A stretch of 64,000 nt of DNA from an uncultured Bacteroides sp. (GCA_958477465.1 CAUEFX010000002.1:62001-126000), one strand, 5' to 3'; shown: positions 43,707 through 52,202, counted from the first letter of the stretch. The notes: generated by a model not told the origin, from the sequence alone. A program made the numbers and translations.

Positions 43707-44723
43707 ATGTCAGACATCAAAACAAAATTCATCAATGACCCGGAACAAATAACTTCCGAATTGTTAGAGGGCTATACATTGGCATATCCCGATCAGGTAA
43801 AACTTGCAGGTGAAAACATCGTAGTACGCACCCACCCGAAAGACGAAAGCAAAGTGGCAATCGTCACATTAGGCGGTTCCGGTCACGAACCGGCATTAAG
43901 CGGTTTCGTAGGCGAGGGTATGTTGGACTGCTCGGTAGTCGGAGATATCTTCGCAGCTCCCGGTGCACAACGTCTGTTTCAGGCCTTACAGTTGATGAAA
44001 CGTGAAGCCGGTATTCTGTTGGTCGTGCTGAATCATTCCGGTGACATCATGAGCGCCAACATGGCATGTCAGTTAGCAGAACGGGCAGGCATCAAAGTGA
44101 AAAAGATCATCACCCATGACGATATCAGTGCCGGAATCGATGCAAATCCCGATGATCGCCGCGGTCTGGCCGGTTGCGTTCCATTGTATAAGATTATAGG
44201 TGCCGCCGCTGAAGAAGGCAAATCCCTGGATGAGCTGATTGAAATCGGCGAACGCTACAACAATCAGGTAGCTACCCTTGCTGTAGCAATGCGCTCCTGC
44301 ACACATCCGCAAAATGGTGCGACCATTACCGACCTGCCCGAAGGTATTATGGAAATCGGTATGGGTCAGCATGGTGAAGGCGGCGGTGGACAAAAACCGC
44401 TTGTATCCGCCGATGATACAGCTGCCGAAATGGTCGATCTGCTCTGCCAACAGCTCAAGCCCAAAGCCGGAGACAAGATGATGCTCATCATCAATGGCGT
44501 AGGCGCTACGACTCACATGGAGTTGAATATAATCTTCCGCAAAGCCTATAAAGAGTTGGAAGCTCGCGGACTGCAAGTTGTAGTCAGCCGCATACAGGAG
44601 ATACTGACCGTACAGGAACAGGCCGGTTTCCAGATGATCATGGCTATCCTCGACGAAGACCATATCGATTATTTGAAAAACAAACGTTCCGATGCACCTT
44701 ACTGGACTACCATCGGGAAATAA
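43707..44723 (+). CDS. dhaK: Dihydroxyacetone kinase subunit DhaK
   Basis: A 338-residue substrate-binding subunit of a dihydroxyacetone-type kinase. GGSGHEPALSGFVGEGMLD near 52 and VLNHSGDIMSANMA near 105 form the substrate pocket, and His222 in GMGQHGEGG aligns with the histidine that binds the keto sugar covalently as a hemiaminal in E. coli DhaK (His218). dhaL begins 12 bases later. No DhaM or other PTS phosphocarrier is in the window. Related DhaK proteins act on erythrulose or other short ketoses, so the substrate may be dihydroxyacetone or a C4-C5 ketose. Confidence 0.92.
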   Translation: MSDIKTKFINDPEQITSELLEGYTLAYPDQVKLAGENIVVRTHPKDESKVAIVTLGGSGHEPALSGFVGEGMLDCSVVGDIFAAPGAQRLFQALQLMKREAGILLVVLNHSGDIMSANMACQLAERAGIKVKKIITHDDISAGIDANPDDRRGLAGCVPLYKIIGAAAEEGKSLDELIEIGERYNNQVATLAVAMRSCTHPQNGATITDLPEGIMEIGMGQHGEGGGGQKPLVSADDTAAEMVDLLCQQLKPKAGDKMMLIINGVGATTHMELNIIFRKAYKELEARGLQVVVSRIQEILTVQEQAGFQMIMAILDEDHIDYLKNKRSDAPYWTTIGK

Positions 44724-44735
44724 AACGACAAGAAA

Positions 44736-45359
44736 ATGACACAACTTACCATTGATAATTTTAAAACAATGCTTGCCACTGCTTTATCCAATATCAAAGC
44801 ACGCGAGGACGAATTTTCCAAACTCGATGCCGTTATCGGTGACGGTGATCATGGACAAGCCATTGTAACAGCCATGAGCGCAATCGTTGCGACGGCCGAA
44901 AAAGGAAAAGAGTTCAAAACAATGCTGAACGATATGGGTTTCGATGTCATGATGCAAGTAAGCGGCTCGACCAGCACGCTGTTAGGTGCTTTCTTTTTGG
45001 GCATGAGCGACCATGCAAGCGGTACCGAGCTGGAGGCCAATGCCGTAAAAGCAATGTTTGCCGGAGGTCTTGCCAATGTGCAGAAGCAAACCAAGGCCCA
45101 GAAAGGCGACAAAACAATGATGGATGCCCTGATACCCGCTGTCGAAGCGATTCAGAATTGCCCCTCCGAAGACATCAAGGACATTTTGAATGCAGGAGCC
45201 GAGGCAGCATTGGCCGGTGCCCGGTCTACCATCGATCTGAAAGCAAATTTCGGACGTGCCCGCAACTATGGAGAGCGTTCTATCGGCTACATGGATAGCG
45301 GTGCCGCTTCTTGGAGCTGTATGTTCGCATCTTTCGCAGAAGCGGTTAAAGAACAATAA
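44736..45359 (+). CDS. dhaL: Dihydroxyacetone kinase ADP/ATP-binding subunit DhaL
   Basis: A 207-residue all-helical nucleotide subunit. The Mg-nucleotide motif DAVIGDGDHG supplies Asp31, Asp36, Asp38 and His39, and QVSGSTSTLLGAFFLGM near 72 forms the phosphate-binding loop. In PTS-dependent kinases DhaL keeps ADP bound and is recharged by DhaM; with no DhaM here, direct use of free ATP, as in two-domain DHA kinases, is the simpler guess. It sits between dhaK and the LsrF-like aldolase, suggesting that the phosphorylated product is the aldolase substrate or that the aldolase product is phosphorylated. Confidence 0.92.
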   Translation: MTQLTIDNFKTMLATALSNIKAREDEFSKLDAVIGDGDHGQAIVTAMSAIVATAEKGKEFKTMLNDMGFDVMMQVSGSTSTLLGAFFLGMSDHASGTELEANAVKAMFAGGLANVQKQTKAQKGDKTMMDALIPAVEAIQNCPSEDIKDILNAGAEAALAGARSTIDLKANFGRARNYGERSIGYMDSGAASWSCMFASFAEAVKEQ

Positions 45360-45404
45360 TTTAGTTAGCAGTTAAGTAGTAAGTAGTAGTAATAACAAAA
45401 TAAA

Positions 45405-46277
45405 ATGGCAGATTTAGATGATTTAAGAGAAGGCTCAAACTTCGGTTTGAATATCGCCTCCCAACAACAACATTTTCACGTAAAAGGTGCAGAAAATGCG
45501 TCATGGGGTATGAAAGACCGTTTGTCACGTATCTTCAACCCCAAAACAGGCAAATCCGTTATGCTGGCTTGCGACCACGGATTCATCATGGGTCCTACCT
45601 CCGGTTTGGAACGTATCGACCTGACCATCGTTCCGTTGATAGAATATGCAGACTGCTTGATGTGCACCCGCGGTATCTTGCAGTCAGTTATCCCGGCCAA
45701 CACAAAGACTCCCATCTGTCTGCGTTCTGATGCCGGAACGTCCATTCTGACTGATCTGAACGACAATACATTAATCGACATCGAAGATGCCATCCGCATG
45801 AATGTATCGGCGATGGCTGTCATGCTGGCTATCGGTGATGAAGCCCACGAAGCCAAAACAGTAGCCAACCTGTACAAAGCTGTCGACCAGGCAAGCCGTT
45901 ACAATATTCCCGTAATGGGAGTTACGGCAGTAGGTAAGCAGATGGCACGTGACGCCCGCTATTTCGGACTGGCTTCACGTATCTGTGCCGAGAACGGTGC
46001 CAATATCGTAAAAACCTACTATTGCGATGGTTTCGAAAAAGTTGCAGCCGCTTGTCCGGTTCCGGTCGTTATTGCAGGTGGTAAGAAGCTTCCGGAAAAA
46101 GACGCGCTCGAACTTTGCTACCGTGCAGTCAACGACGGTGCTGCCGGTGTAGACATGGGACGTAACGTATTCCAAAGTGAATCTCCTGCCGCCATGATTC
46201 AGGCTGTGCACGCCGTAGTACACGACGGCCTTACCCCGGACCAAGGCTTTGAAATGTTCCAGGATTTATCCAAATAA
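45405..46277 (+). CDS. LsrF/DhnA-type class I aldolase
   Basis: A 290-residue (beta/alpha)8 Schiff-base enzyme. The N-terminus MADLDDLREG and blocks RLSRIFNPKTGKSVMLACDHG, CTRGILQSVIP and VDMGRNVFQS closely follow E. coli LsrF, the thiolase that cleaves phosphorylated autoinducer-2. Lys203 in IVKTYY falls at the same number as the Schiff-base lysine of LsrF. No other lsr gene (transporter, LsrK, LsrG) is nearby, and the phosphorylating partner here is DhaKL, so the substrate may be a different phospho-ketose. A hairpin terminator follows after 13 bases and closes the operon. Confidence 0.85.
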   Translation: MADLDDLREGSNFGLNIASQQQHFHVKGAENASWGMKDRLSRIFNPKTGKSVMLACDHGFIMGPTSGLERIDLTIVPLIEYADCLMCTRGILQSVIPANTKTPICLRSDAGTSILTDLNDNTLIDIEDAIRMNVSAMAVMLAIGDEAHEAKTVANLYKAVDQASRYNIPVMGVTAVGKQMARDARYFGLASRICAENGANIVKTYYCDGFEKVAAACPVPVVIAGGKKLPEKDALELCYRAVNDGAAGVDMGRNVFQSESPAAMIQAVHAVVHDGLTPDQGFEMFQDLSK

Positions 46278-46290
46278 CCAAGAACTCCGA

Positions 46291-46335
46291 ATGAGGGTGT
46301 GTCCAAATAGTATTTTGGCACGCCCTCATTTTCTA
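46291..46335 (+). terminator. Intrinsic terminator after the LsrF-like gene
   Basis: ATGAGGGTGTG (46291-46301) pairs with CACGCCCTCAT (46319-46329) with one G-U, followed by TTTCTATT. It ends only 9 bases before the next ATG, so it may act as an attenuator of the last gene. Confidence 0.75.
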
Positions 46336-46344
46336 TTACCACAC

Positions 46345-47235
46345 ATGATGAAGAAAATATCCCTATTTTTATATTTCCTCCTTATCCTTATTCCCAATAC
46401 TTTCGGACAGAATAAAGCAGAAAAGCTGCTATTGGGCGGTTCCGGCTGGAATAAGATTGTCATCATAGACAAGAATTCGAAACAAATAGAGTGGGAACAC
46501 CCCCTGCAAGAAGGATGGGAGTGCAATTCGGTAGCCGCCACACCGGACGGCAACATCTTGTTCTCTTACCGTAAAGGCGCCAAAGTGATCGACCGCAATC
46601 ATAAAGAACTCTGGAATATCACCGCACCAGACGGATGTGAAATGCAAACAGCCCGTGTGCTATCCGACGGTAATTATCTGCTGGCATGGGCAGGTCATCC
46701 GGCTGTTATCATGGAAGTCAGTCCGAAAGGTAAAATTTTATCGCGTACAGAATATGAGACAGGCATCGACCGTCCTCACTCCCAGTTCCGCCAATTGAAT
46801 AAAAATCCACGCGGCAACTATCTCATCCCGCTTATATCCACTTCCGAAGTGCGGGAAGTATCTCCGGACGGAAAACTAATCAGTACTTTCAAAACGGAAG
46901 GCACTCCTTTCACCACCTTGGAATCAGCTAACGGGAACTACTGGATAGCCTGCGGTGACGGACATGCATTGGTAGAAGTCAATCCGGATAGCCGCCAAGT
47001 CATCCGTCGGTATGGCGAGAACGATATTAAAGGAGTCCGCCTCTTTTTCACAGCCGGTTTATGCAAAAGCTCCGACGGGCACCTTTACATCTGCAATTGG
47101 CAAGGACATAGTCATGATGCCAATAAAGCAAACAGTCCGCAGCTTTTCGAAATAAACCGCAAAGGAAAAGTTGTGTGGAGTTTGAATGACAACCAGACAT
47201 TCGGAATGATATCCGCCGTCTGTGTCATAGACTGA
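46345..47235 (+). CDS. Secreted PQQ-like/WD40-type beta-propeller protein
   Basis: A 296-residue exported protein. The ATG at 46345 (or 46348) is preferred over the in-frame ATG at 46249, which would lie inside the aldolase gene and its terminator; it gives the signal peptide MMKKISLFLYFLLILIPNTFG. The rest is a beta-propeller with repeated strands such as NSVAATPDGNILFSYRKGAKVID, DGNYLLAWAGHPAVIMEVS and NGNYWIACGDGHALVEVN. No CxxCH is present. There is no room for a normal promoter after the preceding terminator, so expression probably depends on read-through. It may bind the same ligand as the other propellers of the cluster; its function is unknown. Confidence 0.78.
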   Translation: MMKKISLFLYFLLILIPNTFGQNKAEKLLLGGSGWNKIVIIDKNSKQIEWEHPLQEGWECNSVAATPDGNILFSYRKGAKVIDRNHKELWNITAPDGCEMQTARVLSDGNYLLAWAGHPAVIMEVSPKGKILSRTEYETGIDRPHSQFRQLNKNPRGNYLIPLISTSEVREVSPDGKLISTFKTEGTPFTTLESANGNYWIACGDGHALVEVNPDSRQVIRRYGENDIKGVRLFFTAGLCKSSDGHLYICNWQGHSHDANKANSPQLFEINRKGKVVWSLNDNQTFGMISAVCVID

Positions 47236-47236
47236 T

Positions 47237-47300
47237 TGATTCAAGAAAGCACACGTACCCATACGATAATTCCGGTTGGTACGTGTGCTTTCTTGAATCA
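47237..47300 (+). terminator. Strong 23-bp hairpin ending the cluster
   Basis: Arms 47237-47259 and 47278-47300 are perfect reverse complements around an 18-base loop and begin right after the stop codon. TTATTTCATT follows. This is the most stable hairpin of the window that I found and should end transcription from the left. Confidence 0.8.
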
Positions 47301-47368
47301 TTATTTCATTGTGCATCTATTCATTTTAATCCTCACTATTACAAACCACCCGAAAACTATCAAATATG

Positions 47369-47400
47369 GCCTGAAAACTATCAATTGACAGTTTTCAGGC
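47369..47400. promoter_or_regulatory. 32-base palindrome upstream of the sigma factor gene
   Basis: GCCTGAAAACT (47369-47379) and AGTTTTCAGGC (47390-47400) flank the self-complementary TCAATTGA. The left half-site, CYGAAAACTATCAA, also occurs once more at about 47350-47363, so it could be an operator with an extra half-site, or an RNA hairpin. Confidence 0.6.
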
Positions 47401-47444
47401 TAAAGAAAGGCAGAAATTCACCCATCACAGTCCGCGAAATACCA

Positions 47445-47452
47445 TAAACTTG
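47445..47452 (+). promoter_or_regulatory. Weak -7 box before the ECF sigma gene
   Basis: TAAACTTG differs from TAnnTTTG at one base and is 46 bases upstream of the ATG. Confidence 0.25.
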
Positions 47453-47498
47453 CATCGTCGAAAAACAACGATATATTCACAATATTAAAAGCAACGTT

Positions 47499-48002
47499 AT
47501 GAAAAATTTAAGCTTCAGAAAAGACTTAATAGGAGTTCAGGATGAACTTCTGAGATTCGCGTACAAATTAACAACAGACCGCGAGGAAGCCAATGATTTG
47601 TTGCAGGAGACCTCACTGAAAGCATTGGATAATGAGGACAAATATATGCCGGACACCAACTTTAAAGGATGGATGTATACCATCATGCGCAATATCTTTA
47701 TCAACAACTACAGAAAAGTAGTACGTGATCAGACATTTGTAGACCAAACGGAGAACCTCTATCACCTGAACCTCCCACAGGAATCGGGATTTGATAATAC
47801 GGAGAGTTCTTATGACCTGAAAGAGATGCATCGCATCGTAAACTCACTACCCAAAGAGTACAAAATACCATTCTCTATGCACGTTTCCGGATTCAAATAT
47901 CGCGAAATTGCCGAGAAGCTCAACCTCCCGTTAGGAACCGTAAAGAGCCGTATCTTCTTTACACGTCAGAAGTTGCAGGAAGAATTGAAAGATTTCAGAT
48001 AG
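47499..48002 (+). CDS. ECF-type sigma-70 family RNA polymerase sigma factor
   Basis: A 167-residue group IV sigma factor. Region 2 covers about residues 10-80 (LLRFAYKLTTDREEANDLLQETSLKAL, FKGWMYTIMRNIFINNYRK) and region 4 about 105-160 (VNSLPKEYKIPFSMHVSGFKYREIAEKLNLPLGTVKSRI type helix-turn-helix). Neither neighbour is an anti-sigma factor: the left one is a propeller protein and the right one a converging sulfatase. It must be regulated by an unlinked protein, by transcription, or through the palindrome upstream. Orphan ECF factors of this size occur in Bacteroides; its regulon is not known. Confidence 0.92.
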   Translation: MKNLSFRKDLIGVQDELLRFAYKLTTDREEANDLLQETSLKALDNEDKYMPDTNFKGWMYTIMRNIFINNYRKVVRDQTFVDQTENLYHLNLPQESGFDNTESSYDLKEMHRIVNSLPKEYKIPFSMHVSGFKYREIAEKLNLPLGTVKSRIFFTRQKLQEELKDFR

Positions 48003-48084
48003 TCGTATAACCTAAACCGTTGACTTATCGGTTTCTACTTCCATACGAGTAATTTTTAGTGCAGATTTTTAGTTGTGTTAATTT

Positions 48085-48123
48085 AGGAGCAAGAGAAAGA
48101 GATTTCATGCTTGCTCCTGTTTT
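48085..48123 (+). terminator. Terminator of the sigma factor gene
   Basis: AGGAGCAAG (48085-48093) pairs perfectly with CTTGCTCCT (48110-48118), followed by GTTTT. It lies between the converging sigma factor and sulfatase genes. A weaker nested hairpin (about 48004-48050) precedes it. Confidence 0.55.
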
Positions 48124-48158
48124 ATGCAAGTGAGGTACCGATAGAAATACCCTTTCGA

Positions 48159-49526
48159 TTACTGACGGATACTTTTGAGTTTTTTCCCTGGAACATCATG
48201 CAGCTTTGGACGACTTGGACGTATGTTATAAGTATCCATCCATTTTTCAAGTACATCACGCAGTTTTTGCAGTTCCTGATTATATGTATTTTCCATTACC
48301 AAATTCCTCATTTCACCCCTGTCATGTTGCATATCAAACAGTTGTTCACGGTATCTTCCTTTATCGTAGAGTACATATTTATAGCGTGCACTGCGCACTA
48401 CCCACCCTCTTGTCTTACTACCATCAAACCGTGTCTCGGTAATGATGTATTCTTGATGCAAGGCTTGCGGATTTCCTTCTTCTGCAATTTTCCGGAAAGA
48501 TTTCCCAGCTACTCCCTTCGGCATTTTGGCACCTGCCCAGTCACACACAGAGGCAAAGAAATCTACACCATTACTGATAAGCTGGGGTAATACCTTGCCT
48601 GCATTCTTCTTGCCTGGTAACGTCACGATAAGAGGGATGTTGATAACTTCCTCATATAAGGCAGACTTCTGATTCCAATGATGTGCACCTATACCGTCAC
48701 CATGGTCGCTGGAAAAGATTACCACTGTATTTTCCCAAAGATTATTCTGATCGATAGCATCAATAATCTTTCCTATTTCCCTATCTACTTTCTCTACCAG
48801 GCGATAATAGGTATAACGGTACATACGCCAGTCTTCGGGGGTAAAACCTGCGGTTGGGTATACATTGTAGTTATTGGCTCTTTCACTTTCAATGACATCG
48901 GCATCGTACGGGCTTTTGGCAAAATTAGCCGGCAATCCTGGGCAATCTCGTATATCAGGTACATCAATATTTCCATAAGGGAAGTTCTGGCTACGTGCAT
49001 ATTCGCAGATATTATGCGGATTGTCATAGGAAGCCACCAAGAAAAACGGCTTTTTATGTTTACGCGAAAGATATTCGGCACAAGCTTCTGCCAGTCCATC
49101 ATCGCTATGCTTATATATGTTATCGAAACCATATTCTTTGTCGGGGACATCGAGTAAGGGAAGATGCCATTTACCTCCATAGGCACAATCATAGCCAGCA
49201 TTTTTTATTAAAGTGCCCAGTGTTTGTGTCTTAAGAGAGTCGGGCATCGGCGAACCATTGACAGACAGCCCTACGGCATCCGGATAATATCCTGTGAACA
49301 TGGCTCCACGTGAAGGGCCACTGAGGGGAGCTGTGCAATAAGCGTTGTTGAACAGTATGCCGGCCGTTGCCAAACGGTCTAGGTTGGGAGTATGCAGATC
49401 CGGATTTCCGGTGCAACTCATAGCGCTGGCCGTTTGCTGGTCAGTAAAGATATAGATGATATTAGGACGTTCGGTGGCAAAGGCCATAGAAGGGCATAGT
49501 AACGAAAAAAACGCCAGCTGCTTCAT
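48159..49526 (-). CDS. Serine-type sulfatase, possible heparan uronate-2-O-sulfatase
   Basis: An exported arylsulfatase-fold enzyme of 455 residues. I start it at 49526, where MKQLAFFSLLCPSMAFA forms a normal signal peptide; an ATG at 49544 would add MVKEIS. The metal site begins PNIIYIFTDQQ and the modification motif is PLSGPSRGAMFTG, so the catalytic formylglycine comes from serine (residue 69) and needs the radical SAM enzyme anSME. It is the last gene of the heparan operon. From memory it looks like the S1_9 group that includes BT1596, the 2-O-sulfatase of B. thetaiotaomicron; that enzyme is not linked to the main heparin locus there. Subfamily is inference. Confidence 0.85.
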   Translation of the reverse strand: MKQLAFFSLLCPSMAFATERPNIIYIFTDQQTASAMSCTGNPDLHTPNLDRLATAGILFNNAYCTAPLSGPSRGAMFTGYYPDAVGLSVNGSPMPDSLKTQTLGTLIKNAGYDCAYGGKWHLPLLDVPDKEYGFDNIYKHSDDGLAEACAEYLSRKHKKPFFLVASYDNPHNICEYARSQNFPYGNIDVPDIRDCPGLPANFAKSPYDADVIESERANNYNVYPTAGFTPEDWRMYRYTYYRLVEKVDREIGKIIDAIDQNNLWENTVVIFSSDHGDGIGAHHWNQKSALYEEVINIPLIVTLPGKKNAGKVLPQLISNGVDFFASVCDWAGAKMPKGVAGKSFRKIAEEGNPQALHQEYIITETRFDGSKTRGWVVRSARYKYVLYDKGRYREQLFDMQHDRGEMRNLVMENTYNQELQKLRDVLEKWMDTYNIRPSRPKLHDVPGKKLKSIRQ

Positions 49527-49586
49527 TGAAATTTCTTTTACCATATCATTATTAGTTTTAACAGTTTGATTTTACTTTAAAGCAAA

Positions 49587-52193
49587 TTATATTTCAAGTT
49601 CCGGTAAAGCATCAACCAGCCTTTTCTCTGTTTTCTTTCCACCGACCCTATCTATAATGGTTGTAGCACCTTTGTTCGAGTCGTAATTGAAATCTAACGA
49701 AACGCCGCTCTGTTCATTTTCGATATACAAGAACGCGTTACCTTTACCTTCCAGATTACATTCGATTGTCCATCCTTCTACTGTTATACGGTTCCCCTCA
49801 TGATTAACCACAGCATCGGCACGGTTGTTTCCATGCACATCAATCACATTGAGAAAACATACTTTACCGCAAGGAGCTGTTGTTGCAGTGAAATGATAAT
49901 GATTGGGGAGAGTCTTACCAAGTCGTTTTTTCCAATCGACAGCAGCGATGAAAAAAGTATCCGTTTGCGCATAAGCCATTTTCTGTGAAGAGTACAGATG
50001 AGCGATAGAGACTCCGTCTGCCTTGTTTTTTCCTAAAATGCGCAAACCGCCTTTTTCTTCAGTGACTTCCATAGGCAGTTCTACCGTATGCAACAAATAA
50101 TCCCATTCCACCGATTCTTTCCCTATCAGTTCATCATAAACAACAAACAAGCCCGAATGTCCCAGCTGAACAATATGTCTTCGGAAGAAATCCAGTTTAT
50201 TCTCATCCCAACCTTTTTCCGGCGTATACTGAGTACCGGACAAACACCCGCGTTCCAGCCACAATGGAGAAACCACTTTCCCATAAGCATTGGAAGCATC
50301 ACCTACAACATAAGAGATCTCTTCTCCTTCATAATAACGAGGAATCCATCCATAGCCTTCTGTTCCAATTTTTTGTCCCATGCCATTCACTAATATGGAG
50401 TTATGGGCGCGGGTATTCCGATAAGCATACATACAATGGTCATCTGTAAATCCAGTGCGATGTCCACTGCTATAGAAAATTGCCTTTCCACCAAAGAAGG
50501 TATTGAAGGCATTTTGATTAGCTAAAGCGTGGGAAGTGGAGGCATAAGGGCTGCTACGAAAAGAGAGCATGGCATTGTTGGCATGATGTCCTATGTCGGT
50601 ATTCATCAGTGCAGTACCAGTTTGGCTGAAAACCTTGGATGAAGGTAGTTCCGACAGATGAACGCTATAAGCAGGTCTTTCCTTCTTTGTTGTACAACGA
50701 TACCAAGTCAAATCCGCAGGTTTAGCTTCAAAAGCTTTCGACAGAATGTCAGGGTCTTCCTGCATAATTTCGTGTACATAAGCCGCCGCCCACGGATTAT
50801 TACATTCGCGCGCCAGCGCATCGGCATATCCTACGCGACCTCCATTGGGAGAACGCTGTCCCTCATGCGAGTTACCATGTCCACCGGATTTGGAAAAGGG
50901 AGGTTGCTGGTAAATGACATACAAAGCATTGTTGTTATACCATGGATCGGCAAAGAAGTTGAAACCGGATATACGTGAAAAAAAGACCGGGACCTCTATC
51001 AATGTGCGTATATTTACATGAAAATAAGAGTCTCCATTATGCCAGGCACCATCCTTATTAAGCCCCGGAAGACGGGATATCCATTCATTATAACAATAAT
51101 CCGTCCATACGGATGCTTCCGGAATTTCACCGACTGTAGCAAAGGCCGCCATTGTCAGAATACGGAATGTCATTTGCCATACATGATTGTCTGCAATACG
51201 GTTCTCCAGATGATTGACATATTCATTATAGAATTTATTTCCGAGATACCGGATATTGTCTAATAGTAACTGTTTTTCTGCCGGAGACAGCAGGTTGTAG
51301 CACCCGTCGTATACAGATGTACTCATAGACAGCAAGGTGGATAGATTGAAGTCACCTGCGAAGTATTCGCTTGTTTGCCAAGAAAGGATTTCACTCAACC
51401 GGTGGAAACCTTCCCGATAATACCTCTCGTCTTTCGTCAGCAGATAAGCGCGTACCAATGCTTCCACATTGGCTTCTTCCCTGTCCACAATCTTACGGCT
51501 CTCGCGGATAAGGGCTGATTCACGCTGTACGACATTGGTTAATGTAACAACATTGGTTGTATCTATCTCTTCCTGAAGATGCTTCAATGGACAGGAAATA
51601 CACTGGGAAGCCTTGTTTATATAGGCCTGAGCCTCCGGATTGTCTTTATTCCTCATTATAATTTCCTCCCACTCATCTGCATTCAATAATATGCGTGGAT
51701 GACAGGAAGGGTATCTTGCCAAAACTTTTTCCAGTGAGGGTGGATTAAATTCCGGTGTGTCTTTACCTATATGGAATTGATAAACCGGTGACCATTCCTC
51801 TTTGCCTTCGGGAGTGACATAAGCATGTTGCCAGTACCATTTTCCTTGAGCTAAACACTGGAAAGGATTAAAAAAGGCCCAGGCGCGTTCTCCGGTCAAC
51901 ACATCCTTTTGGAAGTTCTTGTCCTGAGAAATACGGATCCGATAAACCACCTTCGGTTTTTCATCCACTCGTCCCGGAACTCCATCCAATACCGGTCCTA
52001 AATGCGGGAACTTGTCCGGCCACATAAAGCGCGGTGGATTCATCTTAACGTAAGCTCCATTCGCCGGAGAGGGAGTTGCACGAACTTCGTGCATCAATGT
52101 CTCCTCGTGAACCTTTATAACAGCAGATTGCTCGGAACTGCGGCATGCCATCAACAGGCAAAAGGTGGATAAACCTAATAATATCTTTCTCAT
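49587..52193 (-). CDS. Heparin/heparan sulfate lyase, PL15 family (BT4652-like)
   Basis: An 868-residue exported heparinase II/III-type lyase with lipobox LMAC (Cys17). An N-terminal beta domain (about 35-160, MNPPRFMWPDKFP) precedes the alpha/alpha toroid (about 200-520, with ENRIADNHVWQ near 328 and GDSYFHVNIRTLIEVP near 382 contributing Asn, His and Tyr candidates) and a C-terminal beta-sandwich (about 540-868, GKAIFYSSGHRTGFTDDHC). Length, order and neighbours agree with PL15 BT4652, an exo-acting lyase on heparin and heparan sulfate oligosaccharides; this match is from memory. Another GAG or alginate lyase specificity is less likely in this operon. Confidence 0.85.
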   Translation of the reverse strand: MRKILLGLSTFCLLMACRSSEQSAVIKVHEETLMHEVRATPSPANGAYVKMNPPRFMWPDKFPHLGPVLDGVPGRVDEKPKVVYRIRISQDKNFQKDVLTGERAWAFFNPFQCLAQGKWYWQHAYVTPEGKEEWSPVYQFHIGKDTPEFNPPSLEKVLARYPSCHPRILLNADEWEEIIMRNKDNPEAQAYINKASQCISCPLKHLQEEIDTTNVVTLTNVVQRESALIRESRKIVDREEANVEALVRAYLLTKDERYYREGFHRLSEILSWQTSEYFAGDFNLSTLLSMSTSVYDGCYNLLSPAEKQLLLDNIRYLGNKFYNEYVNHLENRIADNHVWQMTFRILTMAAFATVGEIPEASVWTDYCYNEWISRLPGLNKDGAWHNGDSYFHVNIRTLIEVPVFFSRISGFNFFADPWYNNNALYVIYQQPPFSKSGGHGNSHEGQRSPNGGRVGYADALARECNNPWAAAYVHEIMQEDPDILSKAFEAKPADLTWYRCTTKKERPAYSVHLSELPSSKVFSQTGTALMNTDIGHHANNAMLSFRSSPYASTSHALANQNAFNTFFGGKAIFYSSGHRTGFTDDHCMYAYRNTRAHNSILVNGMGQKIGTEGYGWIPRYYEGEEISYVVGDASNAYGKVVSPLWLERGCLSGTQYTPEKGWDENKLDFFRRHIVQLGHSGLFVVYDELIGKESVEWDYLLHTVELPMEVTEEKGGLRILGKNKADGVSIAHLYSSQKMAYAQTDTFFIAAVDWKKRLGKTLPNHYHFTATTAPCGKVCFLNVIDVHGNNRADAVVNHEGNRITVEGWTIECNLEGKGNAFLYIENEQSGVSLDFNYDSNKGATTIIDRVGGKKTEKRLVDALPELEI

Positions 52194-52202
52194 TTCAGTA
52201 TT

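Noticed and set aside
45405..46277. A complete AI-2 (lsr) uptake system
   Set aside because: Only the LsrF-like enzyme is present; no transporter, LsrK, LsrR or LsrG homologue is in the window.
49526..49544. ATG at 49544 as the start of the terminal sulfatase
   Set aside because: It puts MVKEIS before a normal signal peptide; the ATG at 49526 gives a cleaner export signal. The difference is only six residues and remains open.
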